This document shows positions 49,715 to 58,582 of a stretch of 64,000 nucleotides of DNA, in pieces. A program made the position numbers and the translations under genes. Below the pieces are notes generated by a model, which saw only the letters and a list, made by a program, of their open reading frames with translations, did no database searches and had not been told where the DNA came from. Numbering within the stretch: position 1 is the first letter of the stretch; the number at the start of each line of letters is the position of its first letter. The DNA is from an uncultured Lachnospiraceae bacterium (lineage in GTDB: Bacteria > Bacillota > Clostridia > Lachnospirales > Lachnospiraceae), in assembly GCA_947165275.1 (NCBI GenBank), contig CAMUZQ010000004.1:1-64000 (forward strand), given 5' to 3'.

Positions 49715-50154
49715 TGCCTGACAGGATATTGGGGCTTGATTATGGCTCGAAGACAGTAGGTGTTGCCATTACGGACGGTCTTGGACTTACAGCGGTAAGT
49801 CTTGAAACGATAACCCGGAGCAAGGAGAATCATCTGAGGCCGACTTACCGGAGGATCGCGGAGATAGCTGTCGAATATAATGTAAAGCTTATCGTCGTGG
49901 GTCTTCCGCTTAACATGGATGACAGTGAGGGCGAGAGAGCAGCGCTTGCCAGAGCCTTTGCCGGGGAGCTTACCAGACGTACGGGAGTGAGGACTGTCAT
50001 GCAGGATGAACGTCTTACAACGGTGGAAGCCTCAGAGCTTATCTCGATCACGGGAAATCATAAAAAAGATCCCAAGGCCCATATTGATGCAATGGCAGCG
50101 GCAATAATCCTTACAGACTATTTGAATCAGAACGGACAAAATGAGCACTATTGA
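49714..50154 (+). CDS. ruvX: Putative Holliday junction resolvase RuvX/YqgF
   Basis: RILGLDYGSKTVGVAITDGLGLTA, IVVGLPLNMDDSEGERA, DERLTTVEA, KDPKAHIDAMAAAIIL. Confidence 0.95.
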   Translation: MPDRILGLDYGSKTVGVAITDGLGLTAVSLETITRSKENHLRPTYRRIAEIAVEYNVKLIVVGLPLNMDDSEGERAALARAFAGELTRRTGVRTVMQDERLTTVEASELISITGNHKKDPKAHIDAMAAAIILTDYLNQNGQNEHY

Positions 50155-50401
50155 ATTTACGGACAGCGAAAACAACAAGTTCGAGTATGAAGTCATTGAG
50201 ACAACCGTACTTGGCGGAAATACTTATCTTCTGGTAGCAGATGATGAAGATAATGCGTTTATATTAAAAGAGCAGTTTTCCCCGGATGATGAGGAGACGG
50301 CTGAGTATACCGGGGAGCTTACAGACAGCGAATATGATGCTGTAGCTGCGGTATTCTCACAGCTTCTGGAGGACGGGGACATTGCTCTCGAATTAGATTA
50401 G
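50141..50401 (+). CDS. DUF1292 domain protein (YrzB-like)
   Basis: IEFTDSENNKFEYEVIETTVLGGNTYLLVADDED; positioned after ruvX as in Bacillus. Confidence 0.85.
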   Translation: MSTIEFTDSENNKFEYEVIETTVLGGNTYLLVADDEDNAFILKEQFSPDDEETAEYTGELTDSEYDAVAAVFSQLLEDGDIALELD

Positions 50402-50414
50402 AAGGAGCAGTAGT

Positions 50415-52097
50415 TTGAAAAAATCGAATAATGATCTACCTCATTCAAAGCTGAGGATCATTCCGCTGGGAGGCCTGGAGCAGATCGGCCTGAATATCAC
50501 AGCCTTTGAATATGAGGATTCTATCATCGTCGTGGACTGCGGGCTGGCATTTCCCGAGGATGACATGTTAGGAGTAGACCTGTGCATCCCTGATGTATCC
50601 TACCTGGAGGAGAATATAAACAGGGTCAGGGGTTTCGTGATCACCCATGGGCATGAGGATCATATAGGAGCGCTTCCGTATGTTCTTCAGAAGGTTTCCG
50701 CACCGATATATGCCACGAAGCTGACGGTCGCACTTATAGACAAAAAACTCGAAGAGCATGGCATGCTGAAAACAGTTAAAAGAAAAGTCATTGCTCACGG
50801 ACAGTCGATCAACCTGGGACAGTTCAGGATAGAGTTCATAAAGACAAACCACTCGATAGCGGATGCGGCGGCTCTGGCGATCTACAGCCCCGCGGGGATA
50901 GTTGTACATACCGGAGATTTCAAGGTTGATTATACCCCGGTTTATGGTGATGCCATAGATCTGCAAAGATTTGGTGAGATAGGAAAGAAGGGCGTGCTGG
51001 CGCTCATGTGTGATTCTACGAATGCAGAGAGAGAGGGATTCACCAAGTCTGAAAAGACTATAGGGCGGATCTTTGATGAGATATTCGGAGAGCATCAGGA
51101 AAACCGGCTGATAATCGCTACCTTCGCATCGAATGTGGACCGTGTGCAGCAGATAATAAATACGGCATATAAGTACGGGAGAAAGGTTGCCGTGGAAGGC
51201 AGATCCATGACGAATGTCATAGAAGTAGCCACGGAGCTTGGATATATAAATATACCGGAAAACACACTGATAGATCTGAATGATCTGAAAAACTATGCCG
51301 ATGAGAAGACTGTCATCATCACGACAGGCTCGCAGGGGGAGTCCATGGCAGCACTCTCGAGAATGGCGCAGAATATTCACAAAAAGGTTACGATACGCCC
51401 CACCGATACAATAGTTTTTTCGTCGACTCCTATTCCGGGAAATGAAAAAGCCGTGGATAAGGTGATAAATGAACTGGAGTCAAACGGCGCAGAGGTTATC
51501 TTCCAGGACGTACATGTTTCCGGACATGCATGTAAGGAGGAGATCAAGCTTATCTATTCTCTGGTGAAGCCGAAGTATGCCCTTCCTGTTCATGGTGAGA
51601 TCCGGCACAGACATGCCCAGGGGCGGATAGCTAAAGAGCTGGGGTATGATACGGATCATATCCTTATGATAAATTCCGGTGATGTGCTGGAGATCGCAGA
51701 TGATGGATCGAAGCCTTCAATCGCCGGACATATTCATACCGATTCGGTATATGTGGACGGACTTGGAGTAGGTGATGTGGGATCGGTAGTGCTGAGAGAC
51801 AGGCAAAGACTGTCAGAGGACGGCGTGGTGGTCATAGCCCTCTCAATGGAAAGAGGCACGAATCAGGTACTTTCCGGGCCTGAGATCATCTCAAGAGGGT
51901 TCGTATATGTGAAAGAGGCTGATGAGCTTCTGGAGGATGCCACAAGCGTTCTGGAAATGACAATAGAGGAGCTCCAGGACCGTAATGTGAATGACTGGGG
52001 CAAGATCCGGCAGGCTCTCAGAGAGAATCTCTCAAGTTATATATGGCAAAGAACCAAAAGACGGCCCATGATATTACCTGTGATAATGGAGGTTTAG
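50415..52097 (+). CDS. rnjA: Ribonuclease J
   Basis: IIPLGGLEQIGLNITAFEYEDSIIVVDCGLAFP, VITHGHEDHIGALPYVL, ALMCDSTNAEREGFT, VHVSGHACKEEIKLI. Confidence 0.96.
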   Translation: MKKSNNDLPHSKLRIIPLGGLEQIGLNITAFEYEDSIIVVDCGLAFPEDDMLGVDLCIPDVSYLEENINRVRGFVITHGHEDHIGALPYVLQKVSAPIYATKLTVALIDKKLEEHGMLKTVKRKVIAHGQSINLGQFRIEFIKTNHSIADAAALAIYSPAGIVVHTGDFKVDYTPVYGDAIDLQRFGEIGKKGVLALMCDSTNAEREGFTKSEKTIGRIFDEIFGEHQENRLIIATFASNVDRVQQIINTAYKYGRKVAVEGRSMTNVIEVATELGYINIPENTLIDLNDLKNYADEKTVIITTGSQGESMAALSRMAQNIHKKVTIRPTDTIVFSSTPIPGNEKAVDKVINELESNGAEVIFQDVHVSGHACKEEIKLIYSLVKPKYALPVHGEIRHRHAQGRIAKELGYDTDHILMINSGDVLEIADDGSKPSIAGHIHTDSVYVDGLGVGDVGSVVLRDRQRLSEDGVVVIALSMERGTNQVLSGPEIISRGFVYVKEADELLEDATSVLEMTIEELQDRNVNDWGKIRQALRENLSSYIWQRTKRRPMILPVIMEV

Positions 52098-52099
52098 TC

Positions 52100-52432
52100 T
52101 TGTATAACGAGGCACAGTTAAATCAACACTTAGACGAATTTGCGGAAATGCTCAAGGATACCCAGGAGTATAAGGACTATATACATATGGTCGAGGTACT
52201 GCAAAGGAATACTGATCTTTACGACCAGGTCATGCTGTTCAGAAAGGCGAATTATTTCCTGCAGCATGCTCCCGAGCATGAAGATATATATGACAGGGTA
52301 GAGGATCTGAGAAAAAGCAATGCGGAGCTTCTGGATACGCCGGAGGTTTATGATTTCCTCATGACGGAATGGACGTTTTTCCATATGATGCAGTCAATGT
52401 TTGACAGACTTATGAACGAGATAGATTTTTAG
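52100..52432 (+). CDS. YlbF/YmcA family regulator
   Basis: EMLKDTQEYKDYIHMVEVLQRNTDLYDQVMLFRKANYFLQ. TTG start at 52100 follows the rnjA stop. Confidence 0.82.
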   Translation: MYNEAQLNQHLDEFAEMLKDTQEYKDYIHMVEVLQRNTDLYDQVMLFRKANYFLQHAPEHEDIYDRVEDLRKSNAELLDTPEVYDFLMTEWTFFHMMQSMFDRLMNEIDF

Positions 52433-52436
52433 GACA

Positions 52437-52829
52437 ATGAAGATAAGTTCACTGATATCAGGTATATTAAATTTCATAGTAAGGGCGGCGATAGTCATCT
52501 TTGTCATATATGCGATAAAGAATCTGTGCTTCCTGTGTTACGATTACGGATACAGGATCTATTCCGAGCCCCCGATGGCTTCGGGAGACGGGGTTGATAT
52601 AGTCGTAAACATACCTATGGGAAGCTCAGTATCGGATACGGCGGAGATCCTGAAAAAAAACGGACTGATAAGGGATGAGAGATTATTCAGCCTGCAGGAG
52701 AGATTTTCCGATTATCACGGGAAGCTTGAATCGGGGATGTATACGCTCAATACTTCCATGACAGCCGAAGAAATGCTAGCTGCCATGTCGCCTTCGATCT
52801 CTGAAGAAGCAACAGAAGACGGATCATAG
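52437..52829 (+). CDS. Membrane-anchored MltG/YceG-like N-terminal domain protein without catalytic domain
   Basis: TM segment then VDIVVNIPMGSSVSDTAEILKKNGLIRDERLFSLQERFSDYHGKLESGMYTLNTSMTAEEMLAAM, resembling the LysM-like N-terminal part of MltG; stops after about 130 aa. Confidence 0.75.
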   Translation: MKISSLISGILNFIVRAAIVIFVIYAIKNLCFLCYDYGYRIYSEPPMASGDGVDIVVNIPMGSSVSDTAEILKKNGLIRDERLFSLQERFSDYHGKLESGMYTLNTSMTAEEMLAAMSPSISEEATEDGS

Positions 52830-52832
52830 CAT

Positions 52833-53477
52833 ATGGACAGTGAGCGTATTTCTGATTTCATAAGGCAATATGGATCAGAAAGGGAGGATATACTTCAGCG
52901 GCTCAGAAAAAAGGCAGAGGCTGAAGGAGTTCCCATCATCAGGGAAGAGACCGAGGCTTTTATCAGAACCATAACGCTTCTGATGAAGCCCCGTGATATA
53001 TTGGAGCTGGGAACAGCTGTCGGTTATTCCTCCATAATGCTGGCACTGACAGATGAAAGCCATGAATCCCGTATAGATACGGTGGAGGACTGGGAGCCGA
53101 GGATCCCTCTGGCCGAAGCGAATATCAGAGAGGCAGGGCTTGCGGAGAGAATAAATCTCATTCACGGCGATGCGCTTGAAGTAATGCGGGATATGAAAAA
53201 AACATATGACCTTGTATTTATAGATGCAGCCAAGGGACAATACCCGGATTACTTAAAGGAGGCAATGAGACTGACCCGTACCGGTTCTGTGATAATAGCA
53301 GACAATATCCTGCAGGACGGAGAGATAATGGAATCAAAGTTCATTGTTGAACGGCGGGACAGAACGATACACAAACGTATCAGAGAATTTCTTGAAATGG
53401 TTTCGAAGGATGAAAGACTTGAAACATCCATACTGCCTGTAGGCGACGGGATTACCTTTTCGGTGAGATGCAGATGA
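52833..53477 (+). CDS. trmR: O-methyltransferase, TrmR/YrrM-like
   Basis: ILELGTAVGYSSIMLAL, LVFIDAAKGQYPDYLKEAMRLTRTGSVIIADNILQDG; followed by a U32 peptidase as in B. subtilis yrrM-yrrN-yrrO. Confidence 0.85.
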   Translation: MDSERISDFIRQYGSEREDILQRLRKKAEAEGVPIIREETEAFIRTITLLMKPRDILELGTAVGYSSIMLALTDESHESRIDTVEDWEPRIPLAEANIREAGLAERINLIHGDALEVMRDMKKTYDLVFIDAAKGQYPDYLKEAMRLTRTGSVIIADNILQDGEIMESKFIVERRDRTIHKRIREFLEMVSKDERLETSILPVGDGITFSVRCR

Positions 53478-54766
53478 AAAAGCCAGAGCTTTTATGTCCG
53501 GCAAAGGGGATTGATGAACTGAAAACGGCTGTAGTATACGGTGCAGATGCGGTATATATAGGCGGTGAGACATTTTCCCTGAGGGCCAAAGCAAAAAATT
53601 TCACGAAGGACGAGATAGCAGAGGGCATAGGCTTTGCTCATGAAAGAGGAGTAAAGGTTCATGTGACTGCCAATATCCTTGCCCATGACAGGGATATAGA
53701 GGATGCCTGCCGTTATTTCGAAGAAATGCGGGAATTAAAGCCGGACGCTTTTATTATTGCGGATCCGGGAATGTTTATGATCGCCAAAGAGGTGTGTCCC
53801 GAGATAGACAGGCATATATCGACCCAGGCGAACAATACAAACTACATGACCTACCGTTTCTGGGCGGATATGGGCGCAAAACGGGTTGTAGCTGCAAGAG
53901 AGCTTTCCATGGCGGAGCTCAGGGATATAAGGGAAAGGATCCCTGCGTCGCTTGAGATGGAATGCTTTATACATGGCGCCATGTGCATTTCATATTCCGG
54001 AAGATGCCTGCTGTCCAATTATCTGACGGGAAGGGATGCAAACAGAGGGGAGTGTACCCATCCCTGCAGGTGGAGATACAGGCTTTTTGCTGAGGACAGA
54101 CCGGGTGAAGACGGCACTGACGGATCTGAAGAGATCTCCGGATTCGCGCTGGAGGAGGAAACAAGATCCGGGGAGTATTTCCCGGTATTCGAAAACGAAC
54201 GGGGTACTTATATAATGAACAGCAGGGATCTGTGCATGATAGAGCACATACCCGAGCTGATAGATGCAGGGATAGATTCCTTCAAGATCGAAGGCAGGAT
54301 GAAGACTGCTCTTTATGTGGCCTGTGTGACCCGTACCTACCGTACAGCTATCGATGATTATTTGGAATCCCCGGATAAATACATGGCCAGGCTCGAGTGG
54401 TACAAGGAGGAGATAGGTAAATGCACCACGAGGAATTTCACTACGGGCTTTTATTTCGGAAAGCCTGACAGCGACGGCCAGATATATGACAATAATACAT
54501 ATGTGACAGACTATACCTACCTGGGACATGCTGAAGAGATAGGCGAAGACGGTTCCTTCATACTTTATCAGAAGAATAAGTTTTCCGTGGGTGACGAGAT
54601 AGAGATAATGAGACGCAGTGGGGAAAATACTGTCTGTACTGTGTTATCTATAGTAAATGAAGACGGGGAATCCCAGGAGAGCGCACCTCATCCGGGACAA
54701 AGGATAAAGGTTATGCTCAGTTCATTCCCCGAGGAATATGATATTCTAAGACGAAAGGCAGGCTGA
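53474..54766 (+). CDS. trhP: Peptidase U32 family protein (TrhP/YrrO-like)
   Basis: KPELLCPAKGIDELKTAVVYGADAVYIGGETFSLRAKAKNFT, CFIHGAMCISYSGRCLLSNYLTGRDANRGECTHPCRW. Confidence 0.9.
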   Translation: MKKPELLCPAKGIDELKTAVVYGADAVYIGGETFSLRAKAKNFTKDEIAEGIGFAHERGVKVHVTANILAHDRDIEDACRYFEEMRELKPDAFIIADPGMFMIAKEVCPEIDRHISTQANNTNYMTYRFWADMGAKRVVAARELSMAELRDIRERIPASLEMECFIHGAMCISYSGRCLLSNYLTGRDANRGECTHPCRWRYRLFAEDRPGEDGTDGSEEISGFALEEETRSGEYFPVFENERGTYIMNSRDLCMIEHIPELIDAGIDSFKIEGRMKTALYVACVTRTYRTAIDDYLESPDKYMARLEWYKEEIGKCTTRNFTTGFYFGKPDSDGQIYDNNTYVTDYTYLGHAEEIGEDGSFILYQKNKFSVGDEIEIMRRSGENTVCTVLSIVNEDGESQESAPHPGQRIKVMLSSFPEEYDILRRKAG

Positions 54767-55713
54767 TGAGCTTATTAAGCGTGATAGTGCCCTGCTTCAA
54801 TGAGCAGGAGTCGATACCTTTTTTTTATCAGGCGATCACAGAAACCGCATCCGGGATGCAGAAGACATGGGAGGATCTTGAGTTTGAGTTCCTCTTTATA
54901 GATGACGGCAGCAAAGACAATACGCTGGCTATTGTGGAGTCACTCAGGGAGAAGGATACAAGGGTGAGATTTGTGTCCTTCAGCCGTAATTTCGGCAAGG
55001 AAGCGGCTTTGTATGCCGGACTGTCGAATGCAAAGGGTGATCATGCAGTGACAATGGATGTTGATATGCAGGATCCGCCGGCTCTGCTTCCGGAATTATA
55101 CAAGGCGGTGACCGAGGAAGGATATGATTCGGCCGCGACAAGACGGGTTACAAGGAAGGGTGAGCCGGTCATAAGGTCCTTTTTTGCCAGACGCTTTTAC
55201 CGACTGATCAACCGGATGAGCTCTGCGGATATTGTGGACGGCGCCAGGGATTACCGAATCATGACCCGTCGTATGGTGGATGCCATAGTAAGCATGAAGG
55301 AATATAACCGCTTTACAAAGGGAATATATGGCTGGATAGGCTTTAATACAAAATGGATAGAGTTTGAAAATGTAGAGAGGGTGGCAGGCGAGACCAAATG
55401 GTCCTTCTGGAAGCTTTTTGGGTATGCGCTTGAAGGTATCATAGGCTTTTCCACTATCCCTCTTTCTATAGCCACATGGTTTGGGATACTGATGTCTCTG
55501 GTTGCTTTTCTGGGGATACTCTTCATAATCGTGAAAAAGCTTATAATAGGGGATCCGACAAGCGGATGGTCTTCCATGGTCTGTATCATGCTTTTAGTAG
55601 CGGGGATACAGCTGTTCTGTCTGGGGATAATCGGACAGTATCTGGCCAAAACCTATCTTGAAACAAAGCAGAGACCGATCTACATAGCGAGGAAGACCTC
55701 GGAGGATCAGTAA
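54766..55713 (+). CDS. GT2 glycosyltransferase with C-terminal TM segments (GtrB/polyprenol-P glycosyltransferase-like)
   Basis: LLSVIVPCFNEQESIPFFYQAI, FLFIDDGSKDNT, MDVDMQDPPALLPEL, two C-terminal hydrophobic helices. Confidence 0.93.
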   Translation: MSLLSVIVPCFNEQESIPFFYQAITETASGMQKTWEDLEFEFLFIDDGSKDNTLAIVESLREKDTRVRFVSFSRNFGKEAALYAGLSNAKGDHAVTMDVDMQDPPALLPELYKAVTEEGYDSAATRRVTRKGEPVIRSFFARRFYRLINRMSSADIVDGARDYRIMTRRMVDAIVSMKEYNRFTKGIYGWIGFNTKWIEFENVERVAGETKWSFWKLFGYALEGIIGFSTIPLSIATWFGILMSLVAFLGILFIIVKKLIIGDPTSGWSSMVCIMLLVAGIQLFCLGIIGQYLAKTYLETKQRPIYIARKTSEDQ

Positions 55714-55739
55714 GGCCGTACAAAAGAGAGGACTGTTAT

Positions 55740-56741
55740 ATGAAGCTTATTATACAGATACCATGCTACAATGAAGCGAAGACCCTGACCATAGCACTGG
55801 ATGCGCTGCCGAAGCATATAGACGGGATAGATGAGATCGAGTATCTCATAATAAATGACGGCAGCAGCGATGATACGGTAAAGGTGGCCAGGGACTGGGG
55901 TGTGAACTACGTAGTCAGTTTCCCCAGGAATAAAGGACTGGCCAGGGGTTTTATGGCCGGTATCGACGCATGTATAAGAAACGGCGCGGATATCATAGTG
56001 AATACTGATGCAGATAATCAGTACTGCGGCGAGGACATTGAGAAGCTCGTAAGACCTATACTTGACGGTGAGGCTGAGATCGTCATAGGAGAAAGGCCGA
56101 TAGATGAGATAAAGGACTTTTCACCCTTAAAAAAGAAGCTGCAGCATCTGGGAAGCTATGTGGTAAGACTTGCATCCGCTACGGACATACCTGACGCTCC
56201 GTCGGGATTCCGTGCATTTTCAAAGGATGCGGCAATGCACCTGAATGTGATAAACCAGTATACCTATACTCTCGAGACGATAGTGCAGGCTGGAAGAAAC
56301 CGCATGGCGATCACTTCAGTGCCTGTAAGGACGAACCCGGAGCTGAGAAAATCAAGGCTGTTTCACAGCATGGGGAGTTATATAAAGAAATCCATGCTCA
56401 CGATAATCAGAGCCTTTCTGATGTACAGACCGCTCACCTTCTTCAGTGTCTGCGGTCTTATCCCATTTGTCATAGGTGTGGCATATATCATAAGATTCCT
56501 GGTGTTTTTTGCCAGCGGAAACGGCGCGGGCCATACACAGTCGCTGGTTGTAGCAACCATGCTGATCATCATAGGATTTATGACGATCGTACTGGGGCTT
56601 CAGGCGGATATCATAGCTGCAAACAGAAAGATACTTGAGGATGTCCAATACCGTATAAGGCGGATGGAGGCAGGTGATACGTTCATGCCCGGAACGGTAT
56701 CGAAAGATAAAGCTGATGCTGTAAAGGAAAAGACGGAGTAG
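55740..56741 (+). CDS. GT2 glycosyltransferase with C-terminal TM segments
   Basis: LIIQIPCYNEAKTLTIALDALP, LIINDGSSDDTVKVA, NTDADNQYCGEDI, two C-terminal TM helices. Confidence 0.93.
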   Translation: MKLIIQIPCYNEAKTLTIALDALPKHIDGIDEIEYLIINDGSSDDTVKVARDWGVNYVVSFPRNKGLARGFMAGIDACIRNGADIIVNTDADNQYCGEDIEKLVRPILDGEAEIVIGERPIDEIKDFSPLKKKLQHLGSYVVRLASATDIPDAPSGFRAFSKDAAMHLNVINQYTYTLETIVQAGRNRMAITSVPVRTNPELRKSRLFHSMGSYIKKSMLTIIRAFLMYRPLTFFSVCGLIPFVIGVAYIIRFLVFFASGNGAGHTQSLVVATMLIIIGFMTIVLGLQADIIAANRKILEDVQYRIRRMEAGDTFMPGTVSKDKADAVKEKTE

Positions 56742-56749
56742 ACCGGGAC

Positions 56750-57880
56750 ATGGATACAAGGACAGAAAATATGGATATATCAGATAAGATAGTTCTTTTG
56801 GGTCCGGTATATCCGTTTAAGGGGGGGATCAGCCACTATACCGGACTGCTTTGCCGCGCGCTCAGGGAGAGATATGAGGTTGTAATGCTCTCATACTCCA
56901 TGCAGTATCCAAAGCTGCTTTTCAGGAAGGAGCAGAGAGATTTCAGCAATGACAGCTTTAAGGTTGAGGATACTGACTTTATCCTTAATACGGCAAGCAT
57001 AAAAAGCATAAAAAAGACTGCAGACCGCATAAATGAGATCGATCCGGGACTGACCATCATACAGTGGTGGCATCCTTACTTTGCCCCATGCTATCAGATG
57101 CTGATAAAAAGACTGAGGTCAAAGGTTTTATTCATCTGTCACAACGTGTTTCCCCATGAGAGGTTTCCGCTGGATCGTTTTCTGACCAGGAGCACCCTGA
57201 AAAGAGGGGATTATTTTATCCTTCATTCTGCAAAAGAAGCAGATGAGCTTAAAACCATAATACCGGATGCGAAATACCGCATTAATATGCATCCTACCTA
57301 CAGCGAATTCAAAAGAGTGGAGGAGGAAAGCGGGGCGATCCCTGTCGATCAGTCCTCGGTCATCCTGTTTTTCGGATTCGTGCGGCCGTATAAAGGATTA
57401 AAAGTCCTGATAAAAGCTATGGCATCCATACCCGAGATCGTACATTTGAACATAGTCGGAGATTTTGCCGGTGCAAGGGGAGACTATGAGCATATGATAG
57501 CAGAGCTCCACCTGACGGACAGAATATCCATAAGAGACGGATATGTGCCCGACAGAGAGGTGGGAGAATATTTTGAAAGATGTGACGCTGTCGTGCTGCC
57601 TTATCTGGATGCGACACAATCCGGGATAGCACAGATCGCATTTGGTTTCGAAAAACCGGTCATCGCAACAGCTGTCGGCGGTCTTCCCGAGGTCGTAACA
57701 GACGGAGAGACAGGGGTGCTGTGTGAACCCGGAAATCCGGAGGAGCTGTCAAAAGCCATACAAAGATTCTATGAACTGAAAAAAACGGTGGATTTCGTGG
57801 AAAACATAAGACAGGATGCGCCGAGGTTTTCATGGGAGCATATGGTTGATACGATATCAGAGCTTACGGAGACAGAGTGA
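56750..57880 (+). CDS. GT4 family glycosyltransferase
   Basis: GPVYPFKGGISHYTGLLCRAL, VILFFGFVRPYKGLKVLIKAM, GIAQIAFGFEKPVIATAVGGLPEVVTDGETGVL. Confidence 0.92.
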   Translation: MDTRTENMDISDKIVLLGPVYPFKGGISHYTGLLCRALRERYEVVMLSYSMQYPKLLFRKEQRDFSNDSFKVEDTDFILNTASIKSIKKTADRINEIDPGLTIIQWWHPYFAPCYQMLIKRLRSKVLFICHNVFPHERFPLDRFLTRSTLKRGDYFILHSAKEADELKTIIPDAKYRINMHPTYSEFKRVEEESGAIPVDQSSVILFFGFVRPYKGLKVLIKAMASIPEIVHLNIVGDFAGARGDYEHMIAELHLTDRISIRDGYVPDREVGEYFERCDAVVLPYLDATQSGIAQIAFGFEKPVIATAVGGLPEVVTDGETGVLCEPGNPEELSKAIQRFYELKKTVDFVENIRQDAPRFSWEHMVDTISELTETE

Positions 57881-58560
57881 TGGGGCTTCTTAAACGAAAG
57901 GCTGCAGAGGCGGCCTCCATTTTATATCGTTTCTGGATATGGCCGTGGGTCAGGATCTTTACAGAAATAAAAACGAAAAGCATCATGAAGCAGCGCTCCT
58001 ATATGATAAATACGAGGCTTGAGGGCCGGAATCTTGTAGGAAAGGCGGCTTTTTTGAAAAACTGCACTATGGGATACGGTTCCTATGTACAAAACGGCTG
58101 TGATCTCACGGATACGGATATAGGCCGTTATACAAGTATAGGGAGCGATGTAAAAAGCGTGATCGGCTCGCATCCCACGGAGAAGCTTGTGTCCCTGCAT
58201 CCGGCATTTAATGTGACTACAGATGCTGCCGGATTTACATATGTGAAGGAGAGCAGATTTATGGATATGCCGGCCCAGCGCACAAGGATAGGTTCCGATG
58301 TCTGGCTTGGCAATGATGTGCGTATAATGGGTGGCGTCAGTATAGGTGACGGTGCCGTGGTCGGTACGGGAGCGCTTGTGACGAAGGACATACCGCCGTA
58401 TTCCATAAATGTGGGAGTACCTGCCAAAACGATCAGATACAGATTCACTGAAGAGCAGATAAAAAAGCTCCTTGCGGAAAAATGGTGGGAAAAAGACGAA
58501 AAGTGGCTCAGGGATAATATAGAAAGATTTGGAGATATAGAAACCTTTTTAGACAGTTAA
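57877..58560 (+). CDS. Left-handed beta-helix (hexapeptide-repeat) acyltransferase
   Basis: IGRYTSIGSDVKSVIGSHP, IGSDVWLGNDVRIMGGVSIGDGAVVGTGALVTKDIPPYSINVGVPAKTIRYRF. Confidence 0.93.
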   Translation: MMGLLKRKAAEAASILYRFWIWPWVRIFTEIKTKSIMKQRSYMINTRLEGRNLVGKAAFLKNCTMGYGSYVQNGCDLTDTDIGRYTSIGSDVKSVIGSHPTEKLVSLHPAFNVTTDAAGFTYVKESRFMDMPAQRTRIGSDVWLGNDVRIMGGVSIGDGAVVGTGALVTKDIPPYSINVGVPAKTIRYRFTEEQIKKLLAEKWWEKDEKWLRDNIERFGDIETFLDS

Positions 58561-58582
58561 AGTCAGGGTTCTTTGATCTGAT

